A stretch of DNA of 64,000 bases from Cynocephalus volans (GCF_027409185.1 NC_084478.1:79095624-79159623), one strand, 5' to 3'. Shown: positions 11,840-24,500, counted from the stretch's first letter. A program made the numbers and translations. Notes: generated from the sequence alone by a model not told the origin.

Positions 11840-13830
11840 ATGAGTTGTAGACAGCTGTAGTTAGGTCATGTATTTTAATCCACTCTGCCAATTTCTGTCT
11901 TTTAGTTGGTATATTTACACAATTTACATTTAAGGTAATTATTGATGTATTAGGGCTTAAATATGCCACTTTCTCTTCCATTAATTCTGTTTTTTGTTTC
12001 TCTGTTTTATTTTTCTGCCATCTTGTGAGGTACTTAATTATATTTTACAATTCCACTTTAATAGTACATTTGAGTATATCTCTTTGTGTAGATTGTTTAC
12101 CAATTCTTCTAGGTATTACGTTAAATGTATATAACTTAGTCTAATGGTGTCAACATTTTACTAGTTTGCACAAACTAAACCTCTTCCCCCTCTGTTTATA
12201 ATTGTCTTAAACATTCCTCTACATACATTATGAACCACATAAGACAGTGTTATAACATTGATTCCATTGTCAAACATAATTCAGAAAACAAGAAGGAAAA
12301 GAAAGTCTATTGTTATTTACCTATATTTCCTATATTTTTAATCTTTTTGTTGTTCTTCATCCTTCCTGGTGGTCCAAGATTCCTTCTTTATTATTTCCTT
12401 TCTCTCTCAGAACTTCTTTAGCCATTATTTTAGGTTAGGTCTTCTGGTGAGAAATTCTCTTAGTTTTCCTTCATCTGAGAATTTCTTAATTTCCCTTTAA
12501 TTCCTGAATGATATTTTCACTGGCTATAGAATTCAGGGTTTGACAGTTCTTTTCTTTCAGCACTTGAAAAATGTTGTGCCACTTCTTATGGCCTTCCTGG
12601 TTTCTTATAAGAAATCCACTGCCATTTAAATTGTTTTTCCTCAATAGGTAAGATTTCATTTTTCTCTGGCTGCATTCAAGGTTTTTTCTTGTCTTTAGCT
12701 TTCAGAAGTTTAATTATGATGTACCTGCTGTTGAGCTCATCAACTGAGATTTCCATTTTGCTTTTTATTTTTCGCTTCTAATATTTCCATTTGGTTCTTC
12801 CTTGTGTCTTTGATTTCTTTGCTAAGACTTAATTTTTTTTGAGATTTTCTACTTTTTCAATTTTTCAAGAGCATGTTCATAATTATACATTGAAGCAGTC
12901 TTATGATGGCTACTATAAAAAATATTTGTCATGTAATCCTATCATCCCTGTCATCTCACTGTTGGCTTCTGTGGATAATCTTTTTTTATTCAGTTTGAGA
13001 TATTATTGGTTCTTGGTATGATGAGTGATTTTTTTATTGAAACCTTAATATTTTTGCATTTTGTTTTAAGATTCTGGATCTTATTTAAAACTTCTGCTTT
13101 AACTGGCTTTTTGTGACTCTGCCCCAGTAAGAGAAGTGGGGGTTGCCACTTCATCACTGCTAGATAGAGGTAGAAGTACAAGTCCCACACTTGGTCTCCT
13201 TTGACACTTGAGTGAGAAGGGTCTTCTCATTATTGCTGGACAGTGGTGGGAGTTGCAGCTACCTGTAACTAGCTACTGGTAACTAGACCAGGTCCAGCTA
13301 TCAGTAGCTAGACTGATTACCTGCCAGTGGTGGGGGAGGGATGATAGTTCAAGCTCTCTACTTGGCCTTCTCTAATACTACATCGACGGGCTTGGAGCAC
13401 CTTGTTATAGCCTCATGAGGGTGGAATTCTAGGCTCCTCACTCAGTTTTTGCTCGTGTGGATAGGGATGGGGCCATAGGTTTTTTCTGTAGTATTTGGCT
13501 AGAATAGAGAGGTTACTGTGTAAAAGTTTTCTCTCATGCCAGATTGCTCCTTTCCTAGTCCTTTGGATCAAGAGAACAGGATTTTGTTATGGCTTTTTTT
13601 TTTGGTTTACTCCTGTTGCTCCTGTTGGTGTTTCTGTGTTGCTGGCTTCTTCAGTTCCAAATCTGGGATATATGAAGCAAAAAGAAAACCTGGGGAACTT
13701 ATTACCCTGTTGTTCCTCAGGTCCCAATGGTCAGCCCATTTATTTTCTGTGGTTCAGACTGAGAAGACTCTGTTCGTCTGGCCTTGAGTTCAGTGTTTCT
13801 GTCTTCTGTTATCTTCCCTCTACATTTAAA
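11840..13830 (-). mobile_element. Ancient L1 antisense: start of ORF2 back to 5'UTR
   Basis: The plus strand reads 'CCACTCTGCCAATTTCTGTC', the reverse of the ORF2 start, then the reversed inter-ORF and ORF1 zones ('CTTTCAGCACTTGAAAAATG'). It ends in a reversed 5'UTR ending near 13830 ('AAATCTGGGATATATGAAGC'). That phrase is the reverse complement of the sense 5'UTR at about 4430-4450, so both elements belong to one subfamily. Confidence 0.7.
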
Positions 13831-14290
13831 AAAAATTATATTGAAATTTACTGATTATACACATTTATGGGATACAGAGTTGTATGTTAATACATGTATA
13901 CAATGTATGATGATTAAATCAGGTTTATTGGCATATTCATCATTGCAAAACTTTGCAATCTGGACATTTGATCTCTCTTCTAACCATTTGATAGCATGAA
14001 GTAAATTATTGTTCATTACAGATGCCTAGCTTGACTGTACACCTATAGAACTTATTTTTCCTGCCTAGCTGTAATTTTGTGTCCAATAACCAAATTCTTA
14101 CTATCCACCCTCTCCCCTCCCCTTTCCTGACTCTAATAACAACAGTTCTACTCTCTTCTTCTAAAAGTTCAACTTGTTATTATTGTCTGTTTGTTTCTTT
14201 CTTTCTTTATGTATTTTAACTCCCACATATGAGTGAGAATGTGTGGCATTTCTGTTTCTCTGCCTGGCCTATTTCACTTAACATAATTTC
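13831..14290 (-). mobile_element. L1 3' end, antisense
   Basis: 'CACATTTATGGGATACAGAG', 'GTATACAATGTATGATGATT' and 'CACATATGAGTGAGAATGTG' are reversed 3'UTR and ORF2-end phrases of L1MA-like elements. 5'-truncated after about 460 bp, where another reversed L1 3' end starts. Confidence 0.75.
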
Positions 14291-14936
14291 CCTTTTTTTT
14301 TAACTGAAACATAATTGACTGTATATATCTTTGGGGTACGGTGTGTAATATCAATACTTGTGTGAATAGGAGTGGTGAGAGGAGACACCCTTGCCATGTT
14401 CCCAATCTTAGGGGTAAAGTATCTAGTTTCTCATCATTAAGTATGATATTAGCTGTAGGTTTTTGTAGATGTTCTTTTTCAAATTGAGAAAGTGCCCCTT
14501 GATTCCTAATTTGCTGAGAGTTTTTTATCACAAAGCGATGTCTGATTTTGTCAAAGGCTTTTTCTGAATCTATTGATATGAGTATATTTTTCTTCTTTAG
14601 CCTGTTGGTGTGTGATGGATTTAAATTAATTTGTTTAGTTTTTTAAAGATGACCAGTAAGGGGATCTTAACCCTTGGCTTGGTATTGTCAGCACCACGTT
14701 CAGCCAGTGAGCAAACCGGCCATCCCTATATGGGATCCAAACCCATGGCCTTGGTGTTATCAGCACCACACTCTCCCAAGTGAGCCACAGGCTGGCCCTA
14801 AATTAATCTGTTTTTGAATGTTAAACCAGCCCCACATACCAGGAATAAATTCCACTTGGTTGTGGTATATAATTCTTTTAGTATATTGTTGGATTTGATT
14901 GTGGTGTATAATTCTTTTAATATATTGTTTGATTTG
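14291..14936 (-). mobile_element. Antisense L1 with internal deletion, split by a SINE
   Basis: A reversed L1 3' terminus (TTTTTTTTTAACTGAAACAT...CTTTGGGGTACGGTGTG) jumps directly into the reversed reverse-transcriptase region ('TAGGAGTGGTGAGAGGAGAC', 'GTCAAAGGCTTTTTCTGAAT'). This continues after the SINE at 14637 ('CCCACATACCAGGAATAAAT'). The same jump family resembles the L1 at 36695. Confidence 0.7.
14637..14798 (-). mobile_element. Dimeric tRNA-Ile-type SINE with target-site duplication
   Basis: Reversed, it reads GGGCCAGCCTGTGGCTCACT, continues through a first unit with 'GGATCCCATATAGGGATGG', and has a second tRNA-like unit ending 'GATCCCCTTACTGGTCATC'. Both units carry A-box (TGGCTCACTTGGG) and B-box-like motifs. 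A 15-bp duplication with one mismatch (14622-14636 and 14799-14813, TAAATTAATYTGTTT) flanks it. The host L1 text joins when it is removed. Confidence 0.88.
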
Positions 14937-15620
14937 ACCCTCTCTGGGCTTGTTTGCACCCTGGATGGTGTCTTGTGACCCTATTGGGTGCACTGGTATA
15001 TAATGGAGCTACTCAGTTCAAATGGGTGACTCTGGGTGGGGTTTCTCTTTCCTCTTTCCTGCAGTCAGAGGCTCCTCCTGGGTCCTTGCTTCACCTGATT
15101 GGGGATGAGTTGGTGGTGATTTGGAATTTTCTGCCTTACTCTATTTGCGTATCCAGATTTCTGCACTCTCCAGGGTTTCTGCGTGTGTCTCTCCCTAGAA
15201 CAAGGCAGTCACATGGCCTATATATGCACCTCCCACCCCAAAGCGTGCTACCGCATGTGGCACCATAATTACCCCATGGGTTGGGCCACTTGGTCATGGG
15301 TCTGCACTCACTCACCTCTTTCCCCGGGTTCCACTGGTGACTCTCCCTGTGTCAATGCAGTTGAGTAGTTGGCGGGCCGCCTATATGGTGGTGGTGGCTG
15401 CTACTGTGGCATTGAGCCGCCCTTGTGGTGGTAGCGGCTATGTGGCAGACCTCCCGCACAGCAGTGGTGTCTGTGGCAGCAGTGGGTGCTGCCCTTAGCT
15501 CCTGAGGTCCCACACACTCCTGCCATCTGTTGTCTGTCGGATGGGGGCTGCTTGCAGCTGGTGAGGTCCCCAGGAGCTCTCTTACCACTCTTGCCATCTT
15601 TAACTCTATATTTGAGCTCA
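14937..15620 (-). other. GC-rich segment, possibly a reversed L1 5'UTR
   Basis: Unlike its AT-rich surroundings, this stretch is GC-rich with GGT/GCC-type trinucleotide runs (about 15385-15480). It runs between two antisense L1 pieces. I do not recognise a gene or exon in it. Position and composition suggest the 5'UTR of an antisense L1, but this is inference. Confidence 0.35.
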
Positions 15621-17390
15621 TTTAGCAAGTTTTTTATTTTGGTTATTTTTTAGTTATATAATTTCCATTCCATCATTTTTTATAATTTCTATTTTTTTGT
15701 TTTTTATCTTTCATCTGTTTCAATGAAATTTGTAATTAATTGTTGAAGCAATTTTATGGTATCTGTTTTAAAACCTGTGTCAGATAGTTCCAACAATCTG
15801 ATTTATTCCAGTATTGTATCAGTTGATTGCCTTTTTTTCTCATTCACGTTGTGGTTTTCCTGGTTCTTGTTATGATGAGTGATCTATTTTATTGTATCCC
15901 AGACATTTTTTTGTTGTTGTTGGACAATATATATAACACAAGGTTTGCCATTTTAGGCATTTTTGAACATACAATTGTGTGGAATTAATTATATATACAA
16001 TGCTTTGTGACCACCACCTCTATCTATTTCCAAAACTTTTTTGTCATCCTAAACATAAACTCTGTACTCATTTAGCAATAACATCTCATTATCCATTCCC
16101 CCCAGTTTCTGGTAACCTCAATCTACTTTTGTCTGTGAAATTCTTTTTCTAATTTATTTTTTCCTAATTGACCCATGCCAATTGTATATATTTATGTAGT
16201 ACAATGTGATATTTGGGTATATTTATACAGTGTGCAATATGTATCCTGGACGTTTTGAATATTATGTTAGGAGAATCTTGACCCTACTGAAATCTTCTAT
16301 TTTAGCACTTTTTAGCTAGAGTGTGTAAGTTCTGGCCTATTTTTTGTGGGCTATAATTCCAATGACAGTTTCGTTTCCTGAGCCCCTGCAATGCTGCTCT
16401 TCTGGTATGCTTCATTCTCTGGCTTTACTTGAACTCCTGCTTGACTCCTGTTGGTGCTACCTGTGGGGACAGAAGGTGCTTCTGTGGGCCACCCAGTGTC
16501 ACTAGGTGGAAGGTCAGCAATGCCAGACTTGCAGGACAGAGAGTGTTTTCCCTTAACTGTTTTCCAACTACCAAGAACTGGTGGGCTTTCCACTCCATCT
16601 CTGCTGTTGCCTGCAGAGGAATAAAGTACCTAACTGGGCTGCCTTCTGCTGCTGGGTGGAGAGCCAACAGACACGGATTCTATATGGGTCTTTGCCACTA
16701 GGAATCTCTAAGCCTGGTTCACTTTCTGCCCTCATTGGAGGGCCAGGAGACACCAGGCCTGGGTTGCCTTTTGCCATTGGGTGGAGGTTGGCAGATGCCT
16801 ACCTTTGATTATCTTCTACTGGGTAGAGGATCAGGAGCTACTGGATCTGGGTGGAGGTTTAGGAAGCCCCTGGCCAGCTGGCACTGCTGGTAAAAGAGGA
16901 GAAACCTACCTGATACCAACTGGTGTGGAACAGGGAATGGGTTGGCCTGCCCACATTACTGTTGCAGTTACTTTGAGATGATTGGGTATCTCTGCCACTG
17001 GGTAAGGGTTTCTCTGCTAAGTCCTTGTTGGGCTTTCCTTTTCCTGATCCTTTGGCCAGAGACATCAGGGTTTTTTGTTTTTTGTTTTTTGTTTTTTGTT
17101 TTCCTTTCTGTTTTTATCTGTGCCTATTGGTGATTATTCTAGGTTTCAGTACCCAATCTGGGATATATTCAGTACCTAGTCTGCGATATATGAGAGATAG
17201 AAAACCGAGGGATCTTACCCCTCTGTAGTTCCTCAAGTAGTGATGTCCCTAGCCAGCCCACCTTTTCTCCTTTCCACTTTTCAAAGTGCTTTTGTGATTT
17301 ACTCTTGAATAATTTCCAGGGTATTTAGTAGTAGTTAGAGAGGAGGAACCATCTTGTCCCAGAACCAGAAGTTTGACATATATATTTTAA
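15621..17390 (-). mobile_element. Ancient L1 5' region, antisense (second copy)
   Basis: Repeats the arrangement of 12740-13830: 'GGTTCTTGTTATGATGAGTGAT', the 5'UTR phrases near 16420-16900, 'CAATCTGGGATATATTCAGT', and an end at about 17360 whose reverse is 'GACAAGATGGTTCCTCCTCT', like an L1 5' terminus. It is interrupted at about 15925-16245 by a reversed L1 3' end ('GTGTGGAATTAATTATATAT', 'CTGGTAACCTCAATCTACTT'). Confidence 0.65.
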
Positions 17391-18130
17391 ATTACTCTAA
17401 ATGGTATCATAGTGTCTTTATGTTTCTTCAATTTGCTTTTTTCACACAATATCATGTTTTTGAGATCCATTCATTCAGGTAAACATAGATATATAGTTCA
17501 TAAATTTTAAATAATTTAGAGTTTGCTGTTTCATGAATATGCCATAAGTCATTTATTCATTTTCCTGTTGGTGAACAGTGAGGTTTCCATTTCTCTCTGT
17601 TACAAGCAGTGCTGCAGTAAATGTTCTCATACATGTTTCCTTGTGCACATGGGAGAGAGTTTACCTGGGTCTGTATCTAGAGTAGAATTGCTAGGTCATA
17701 GGATACACATAGCATCAACTTATCAGATATTGCCAAACTGCTCTTCAAAATTGTACCAATTTATACTCTCACTGGCACTGCATGAAATATTTTCATTTTG
17801 CCACATCTTCACCAAAACATGTACTGATGTAGTCAACTTTATTCTCTTATGAATTTCCTTTTGCATCTTGTTTAAGAAATCTTTCCCTAAAGTTATAAGG
17901 ATATTCTTCGATATTTGCTTCTAAAATTTTTTAAATATTTTTTTTTTCTCCAAGTTAGGTCTTTAGTCTGTATCTGTAATTTATTTTTGTGCATAGTCTA
18001 ATAAAGAAATATTATTCTACTTTTTCCACTGTCCCAGTACCATTTATTGAAGAGTCCTTTCTTTTCCCCCATTTATTTATAATGCTACTTCAATCATATT
18101 TCACATTCTTCTATATGTCTAGGTTAACTC
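17391..18130 (-). mobile_element. L1 ORF2 end, antisense
   Basis: 'TGGTATCATAGTGTCTTTAT', 'GTAGAATTGCTAGGTCATAG', 'GCCAAACTGCTCTTCAAAAT' and 'CCAGTACCATTTATTGAAGAG' are reversed ORF2 C-terminal phrases of an old L1. Heavily degraded. Confidence 0.7.
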
Positions 18131-18269
18131 TGAAGTTTAAAAATAACCCCCCAAAATGTGGTTAATTAAAATATTGAGTTTAGAGTGAGAAACTTTTTAT
18201 TGCAGGTCCCTCAAATAAAACCTTAACCTTAAGCCAGCTTTCTATTAGTAAAGGAGCTTTGAGGGTCAG

Positions 18270-18530
18270 GGGTAGATGTTAACAGTGATTAAGCATCTAT
18301 AATATGTCAGAAACTGGTAGGGAATTTACTGCTAGGATCATTTTATCTATCCCTTATGACAATTTTGAGAACAAGTTGGTGTTATTCCCATTTTACAAAT
18401 AAGAATACTAAAACTTTGAAAGGTTAAGTTGCCTGTGGCCACACAGCAGAATGCACAGAGCTCAAACCCAGGTCTGTCTTATTCTAAAGAACTTATTTTT
18501 GCCACTATACTACCTTACCTTCCAAGGAAA
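18270..18530 (-). repeat. MIR SINE relic
   Basis: Reversed MIR core: ATTAAGCATCTATAATATGT, then CCCATTTTACAAATAAGAAT, then GTGGCCACACAGCAGAATGC and CTCAAACCCAGGTCTGTCTT. Confidence 0.8.
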
Positions 18531-18856
18531 GCTGACAACCCTGAACTGAGGAAGATATGACTTGCCCATTAGAGTAGAGCGTGTGTGGCAAGTAGTACAG
18601 TGCCTTGAATGACCAAGTGTTCTCAGAATGACTGCTTTGCATGTTTATACTCCTGACTGGGACAAAACATCAGCCTAAGATGAGTTCCTGCTTTCTCTCC
18701 CATCCTCTTCCAGTTTAATTATATATCTGTCCCATACCTCCCCATTTTGGGATATATAATTTAGTTGTTAAATAGCCTCCAACTAAGCTGTAGGTAGCAT
18801 GGGGGAGAAAACATAAATAAGGGGTGGTTAATGGAGAACTAAATCACTCATTCTTG

Positions 18857-20393
18857 AGGAGTTTCAAGATGGCGGCGGCTGCGGCGGCTGGCGCGGAGTA
18901 GCTGAGGTGGAAAAGGTGGCCACTGGGCCTCAGGCAGCCGGGAAACTTGTGGACCTTTCTCTGGCCATCTCTTAAGGGAGGACTGCTGCTGCTGGCCGGT
19001 CGTGGGGGCTCAACGCCACTTTGCCCCCGGCAGGAGAGGCTGCCTCATTTACAGGCAACAGCTTTGAAGTGTGGAGCAGGAAAAGAACTGATTCTTAGCT
19101 GCAAAAGTGAGTCTTGAAACAGGGAACACGGCGCCAGGGCTGCTGTGGATGCAGCCAGGATCCCGGAGGCTGGGGCCGCACTGAAGGCGGCCAGCTGCCC
19201 TATCCAGGATTCGAGGTTTCAGGCCGGCATTAAAGAAGACTCCTGGGAGCGCCCGAGCGGCGCCGCGACTGAACAGCCCGAGGCGGCAGCGCCGAGAACA
19301 CGGAAGGCAACAAACCAGAGACAGAGCGAGCACCCGACCTGGCACAGCACTGTGAGTGATCCCTGGCAAAGCTCTGTTCGGGGGGTGGATGCCCACGCGG
19401 CTCCCCGCCTGCACCACCAGGCCACTCACTGCCCCGGTGCTGCCTCCATTTTCCCAGGTGCGGGCAGCTCCGCCCTGCTCGGCCATCACTGAGCCCATTT
19501 GCTTGGCCTGGCGCGGGGCTTTCCGGACCCTGCGGGCCGACCTCCTCTCCCACTCCCTCCACGGTTCTCTGGCAGGGCTGGGGGTGTGGGGCGTCCCGAC
19601 CAGTTTTGGGAGTGCTAGGAAGTACGGGCGGGCCGACTTTCACTCCACCACACCCTGGACTCCGGCCCCGGTAAACTTCCTGTTACTGGGAGGCAGATAC
19701 CATCTCTGCGACCACCAGTTTGGAAAAAAGCCTAACGAATTTCTGGTTGGGAATAGTGTGGTAGGAGAGTTCCCAGGTCCGCTTGAACCTGCCGGAGAGC
19801 AGGCTGCAGGCGGGCACTAGACTCGGTTTATACCTGGGGGATACAAAGGTGAACAAGACCCGAGAAAGATCTACACAGTGCTACAAAGGCACCCAGAGAG
19901 ACTGGTCGTCTATGCCTAGCAGAAACCTGGTAGACTTCCTGGGCGAGGCGGTGCTGAGCAGGGTCTTGAAGGCCCAGCTGATAGACGAGGGGTGCAGAAG
20001 ACACGCCCCAACCCAGCACAGTGTGCACAGAGGGGGGAGACGTGCGGCCAGGGAGGCGGAGACTCGACAGAAACCACACACCCGGTGGGGTCGCCACTGC
20101 ACGATCTAACAGCCTGGGCCAGAGCACACTGAACGGGGAGAAGTCCTGTACAGAAAGTGAAAGCTCAACAGAGATCACACACCCTGTGGTACGTGATCCA
20201 CCAGCCCAGCAGAGTACAAGCTGACCAGAAAGGTGGATCCCCGGAGAAGCCCAAGACCCGAGGCAACCACACACACAAGACACTAGAGGCCAACTGAGCA
20301 GTCACGGCGGGAGCCATACCAAATTGGCAACCACAGCAACATCCTAGTTAGTCATTAGTCTTAAACCGGTGGACTGTGAAACCCCCTGCCACA
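18857..20393 (+). promoter_or_regulatory. L1 5'UTR / internal promoter
   Basis: This is about 1.5 kb of GC- and CpG-rich sequence upstream of ORF1, in strong contrast to the AT-rich intron. Its first bases contain CAAGATGGCGGC (18865-18876), a good YY1 site in the position where YY1 directs accurate starts of human L1, followed by GGC/GCG repeats. The segment is expected to drive L1 transcription and may have antisense promoter activity. The long minus-strand ORFs over it (such as 149, 137 and 151 codons) are unsupported by any homology I recognise. Confidence 0.8.
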
Positions 20394-21257
20394 ATGAATA
20401 AACACCAAAAAAAAGACACCAGAAATACAAAAAATCAAGAAAGTACACCACCAAAAGTTAATAAATCTCATACTCTAGATCCTATAGAACAAGAAGCCCT
20501 TGAAATAACTGATAAGGAATTTCGAGTGATAATTCTAAGGAAACTGAATGAGATACAAGAAAACTCAGCTAGACATCATGATGAAATGAGGAAAAGTATA
20601 CAGGATCTGAAAGAGGAAATATACAAGGAAATCAATGTCCTGAAAAAAAATGTAGCAGAACTTGCTGAACTGAAGAAGTTATTCAGCGAAATAAAAAACA
20701 CAACGGAGAGTTTAACCAGCAGGCTTGTCGAAGTTGAAGAGAGAACCTCTGAACTTGAAGATGGGCTGTTTGAAATAACACAAGCAGACAAAAAGAAAGA
20801 AAAAAGAATCAAGGACATGGAAGAAAATCTGAGAGAGATATCAGACAACCTCAAGCGCTCAAATATCCGAGTCATGGGTATTCCAGAAGGGGAGGAAAAT
20901 GGAGATTCCATTGAAAACATATTCAACAAAATAGTGGCAGAAAACTTCCCAGGTATAGGAAAAATCACAGATCTTCAGATCCAGGAAGCTCAACGATCTC
21001 CAAACGTATTCAACCCAAAAAGGCCTTCTCCAAGACATGTCATAGTCAAATTGGCAAAACTCAGAGACAAAGAGAGAATCTTAAAAGCTGCAAGAGAGAA
21101 GCGTCAAATCACCTATAAGGGAGCCCCAATCAGGTTAACATCAGACTTTTCATCACAAACCCTAAAAGCTAGAAAGGAATGGGATGATATTTTCAAAATA
21201 CTAAAAGACAAAGATTGCCAGCCAAGAATACTCTACCCTGCAAGGCTATCCTTCTGA
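20394..21257 (+). CDS. L1 ORF1 protein, truncated by premature TGA
   Basis: L1 ORF1p is the trimeric RNA-binding chaperone that coats L1 RNA. The first true ATG is at 20394 (MNKHQKKDTRNTKN), giving 287 residues. An upstream GTG in frame is unlikely to be the start. A lysine-rich N-terminus is followed by a heptad-rich coiled coil (about residues 40-150), the RRM-like block NIRVMGIPEGEE and the start of the C-terminal RNA-binding domain (PRHVIVKLAKLRDKERILKA). The frame stops at TGA 21255-21257 right after ARLSF. The same frame then continues 38 codons to TAA at 21372-21374, still reading recognisable ORF1 C-terminus (for example SDKQKLREF). The product therefore probably lacks the end of its C-terminal domain. 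Confidence 0.93.
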   Translation: MNKHQKKDTRNTKNQESTPPKVNKSHTLDPIEQEALEITDKEFRVIILRKLNEIQENSARHHDEMRKSIQDLKEEIYKEINVLKKNVAELAELKKLFSEIKNTTESLTSRLVEVEERTSELEDGLFEITQADKKKEKRIKDMEENLREISDNLKRSNIRVMGIPEGEENGDSIENIFNKIVAENFPGIGKITDLQIQEAQRSPNVFNPKRPSPRHVIVKLAKLRDKERILKAAREKRQITYKGAPIRLTSDFSSQTLKARKEWDDIFKILKDKDCQPRILYPARLSF

Positions 21258-21561
21258 AATGAGGGGCAAATAGTATATTTCTCAGACAAACAAAAACTGC
21301 GGGAGTTCACTACCACAAGACCACCCTTACAAGAAATCCTCAAGGGAGTACTGGGTTTGGTTCCTGAAAAATAACTACCACTGCCATAAAAACCTAAGAA
21401 AAATCTAAACCCACTAGTACAATAAAAATGGCATTCATGAAGAGAAAACAAGCTAACAAAAACACTATCTACAACCTAAGGAACCAACAAACAAAGAAAC
21501 CAAACAGTAAATCAGAAAGCAAGGAACAAAAGACACCTAAGACAACCAAACAACCAATAAA

Positions 21562-24500
21562 ATGCTAAGAATAAATCAACACCTTTCAATAACAACTCTT
21601 AATGTTAAAGGCTTAAATTCCCCAATTAAAAGACACAGACTGGCTGACTGGATCAAAAAGCAGGACCCAACTATATGCTGCCTACAAGAGACCCACCTCA
21701 CCCATAAAGATTCACACAGACTAAGAGTAAAAGGATGGAAAAAGATTTACCATGCAAACAGAAAAGAAAAACGAGCTGGAGTGGCTATTCTTATATCTGA
21801 CAAAATAGACTTTAAACTAAAAACCATAAAAAGAGACAATGAGGGACACTACTTAATGATAAAAGGACTGATCCATCAAGAAGACAGAACAATCATAAAT
21901 ATGTACGCACCCAATGTTGGAGCAGCCAGATTTATAAAACAAACTCTATTAGACCTAAAGAAGGAAATAGACACTAATACCATAATAGCAGGGGACCTGA
22001 ACACCCCACTGTCAATATTAGACAGATCATCTAGGCAAAGAATCAGTAGAGAAACACAAGATCTAAACAAGACTCTAGACCAATTGGAATTGGCAGATAT
22101 CTACAGAACATTCCACCCAACAACCTCAGAATATTCATTCTTCTCATCAGCACATGGATCATTCTCCAAGATAGATCACATATTAGGTCACAAATCAAGT
22201 CTCAATAAATTCAAAAAAATTGGAATTATCCCATGTATCTTCTCAGACCACAATGGATTAAAACTAGAAATTAATAACAAACAAAACTCTGGAAACTATA
22301 CAAACACATGGAAATTAAACAGCATTCTACTTAATGACATATGGGTCCAAGAAGAAATCAAGCAGGAAATCAAAAAGTTTATTGAAACTAATGAAAACAA
22401 TGATACATCATACCAAAACCTGTGGGATACTGCAAAAGCAGTATTGAGGGGAAAATTTATTGCATTAAATGCTCACTTCAGAAGAATGGAAAGATGGCAA
22501 GTGAACAACCTAACACTTCACCTTAAAGAACTAGAAAAACAAGAACAATCCAATCCTAAAGTTAGCAGACGGAAAGAAATCATTAAGATCAGAGCAGAAC
22601 TGAATGAAATTGAAAACCAAAAAACAATTCAAAAGATCAACGAATCAAAAAGTTGGTTTTTTGAAAAGATAAATAAAATTGACAAACCATTAGCATGGCT
22701 AACAAAAAAAAGAAGAGAGAAGACTCAAATAACAAAAATTAGAAATGAAAAAGGCGATATTACAACTGATTCATCTGAAATACAAGGAATCATTCAAGAC
22801 TACTATAAACAACTATACGCCAACAAATTTGAAAATCTGGAGGAAATGGATAAATTTCTGGACATACACAAGCTCCCAAAACTGAACCGTGAAGACGTAG
22901 AAAATTTGAACAGACCAATAACAATAAAGGAGATTGAAGCTGTTATCAGAAGGCTCCCAACAAAGAAAAGCCCAGGACCAGATGGATTCACAGCAGAATT
23001 TTACCAAACATTCAAAGAGGAATTGACACCGATTCTTTACAAACTATTCCAAAAGATTGAAACGGACGCAAATCTCCCAAACTCATTCTATGAAGCAAAC
23101 ATCATCCTGATACCAAAACCAGGTAAAGATATAACCAAAAAAGAAAACTACAGGCCGATATCCTTGATGAATATAGATGCAAAAATCCTCACTAAAATAC
23201 TAGCAAACAGAATACAGCAACACATACGAAAAATTATTCATCACGATCAAGTGGGATTCATCCCAGGGATGCAAGGTTGGTTCAACATACGCAAATCAAT
23301 AAATGTGATACACCATATTAATAAACTCAAACACAAGGACCATATGATCATCTCTATAGATGCTGAAAAAGCATTTGATAAAGTTCAGCACTCATTCATG
23401 ACAAAGACCCTCTATAAGTTAGGTATAGAGGGAAAGTATCTCAACATAATTAAAGCCATATATGCCAAACCCACTGCCAATATCATCCTGAATGGGGAAA
23501 AGCTGAAAGCTTTTCCTTTAAGAACAGGCACTAGACAAGGATGCCCACTCTCACCACTCCTATTCAACATAGTGTTGGAAGTACTAGCCAGAGCAATCAG
23601 AGAAGAGAAGGAAATAAAGGGCATCCAGATTGGAAAAGATGAAGTCAAACTGTCCCTGTTTGCAGATGACATGATCCTATATATCGAACAGCCTAAAACC
23701 TCTACAAAAAAACTGTTGGAATTGATAAATGATTTCAGCACAGTAGCAGGATACAAAATCAACACACAAAAATCAGTAGCATTTCTTTTCTCCAATAGTG
23801 AACATGCAGAAGGAGAAATCAAGAAAGCCTGCCCATTTACAATAGCCACCAAAAAAATAAAATACTTAGGAATTGAGTTAACCAAGGAGGTGAAAAATCT
23901 CTATAATGAGAACTACAAACCACTGCTGAGAGAAATTAGAGAGGATACAAGAAGATGGAAAGATATCCCATGCTCTTGGATTGGAAGAATCAACATAGTG
24001 AAAATGTCCATACTACCCAAAGTGATATACAAATTCAATGCAATGCCCATCAAAATTCCAAAGACATTTTTCTCAGAAATGGAAAAAACTATTCAGACAT
24101 TTATATGGAACAATAAAAGACCACGAATAGCCAAAGCAATGCTCAGCAAAAAAAATAAAGCTGGAGGCATAACACTACCTGACTTTAAGCTATACTACAA
24201 AGCTATAATAACCAAAACAGTATGGTACTGGCATAAAAACAGACACACTGATCAATGGAATAGAATAGAGAATCCAGAAATCAACCCTCACACTTACTGC
24301 CATCTGATCTTTGACAAAGGCACCAAGCCTATTCACTGGGGAAGGGACTGCCTCTTCAGCAAGTGGTGCTGGGATAACTGGATATCGTTATGCAGGAGAA
24401 TGAAACTAGATCCATACCTCTCACCATATACTAAAGTCAACTCAAAATGGATTAAGGATTTAAATATACACCCTGAGACAATAAAACTTCTTAAAGAAAA

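Noticed and set aside
19049..20283. Minus-strand ORFs of 137-151 codons over the L1 5'UTR, considered as an ORF0-like gene
   Set aside because: No similarity to primate ORF0 could be seen, and the length is expected from the high GC content. Only the possible antisense promoter is left open.
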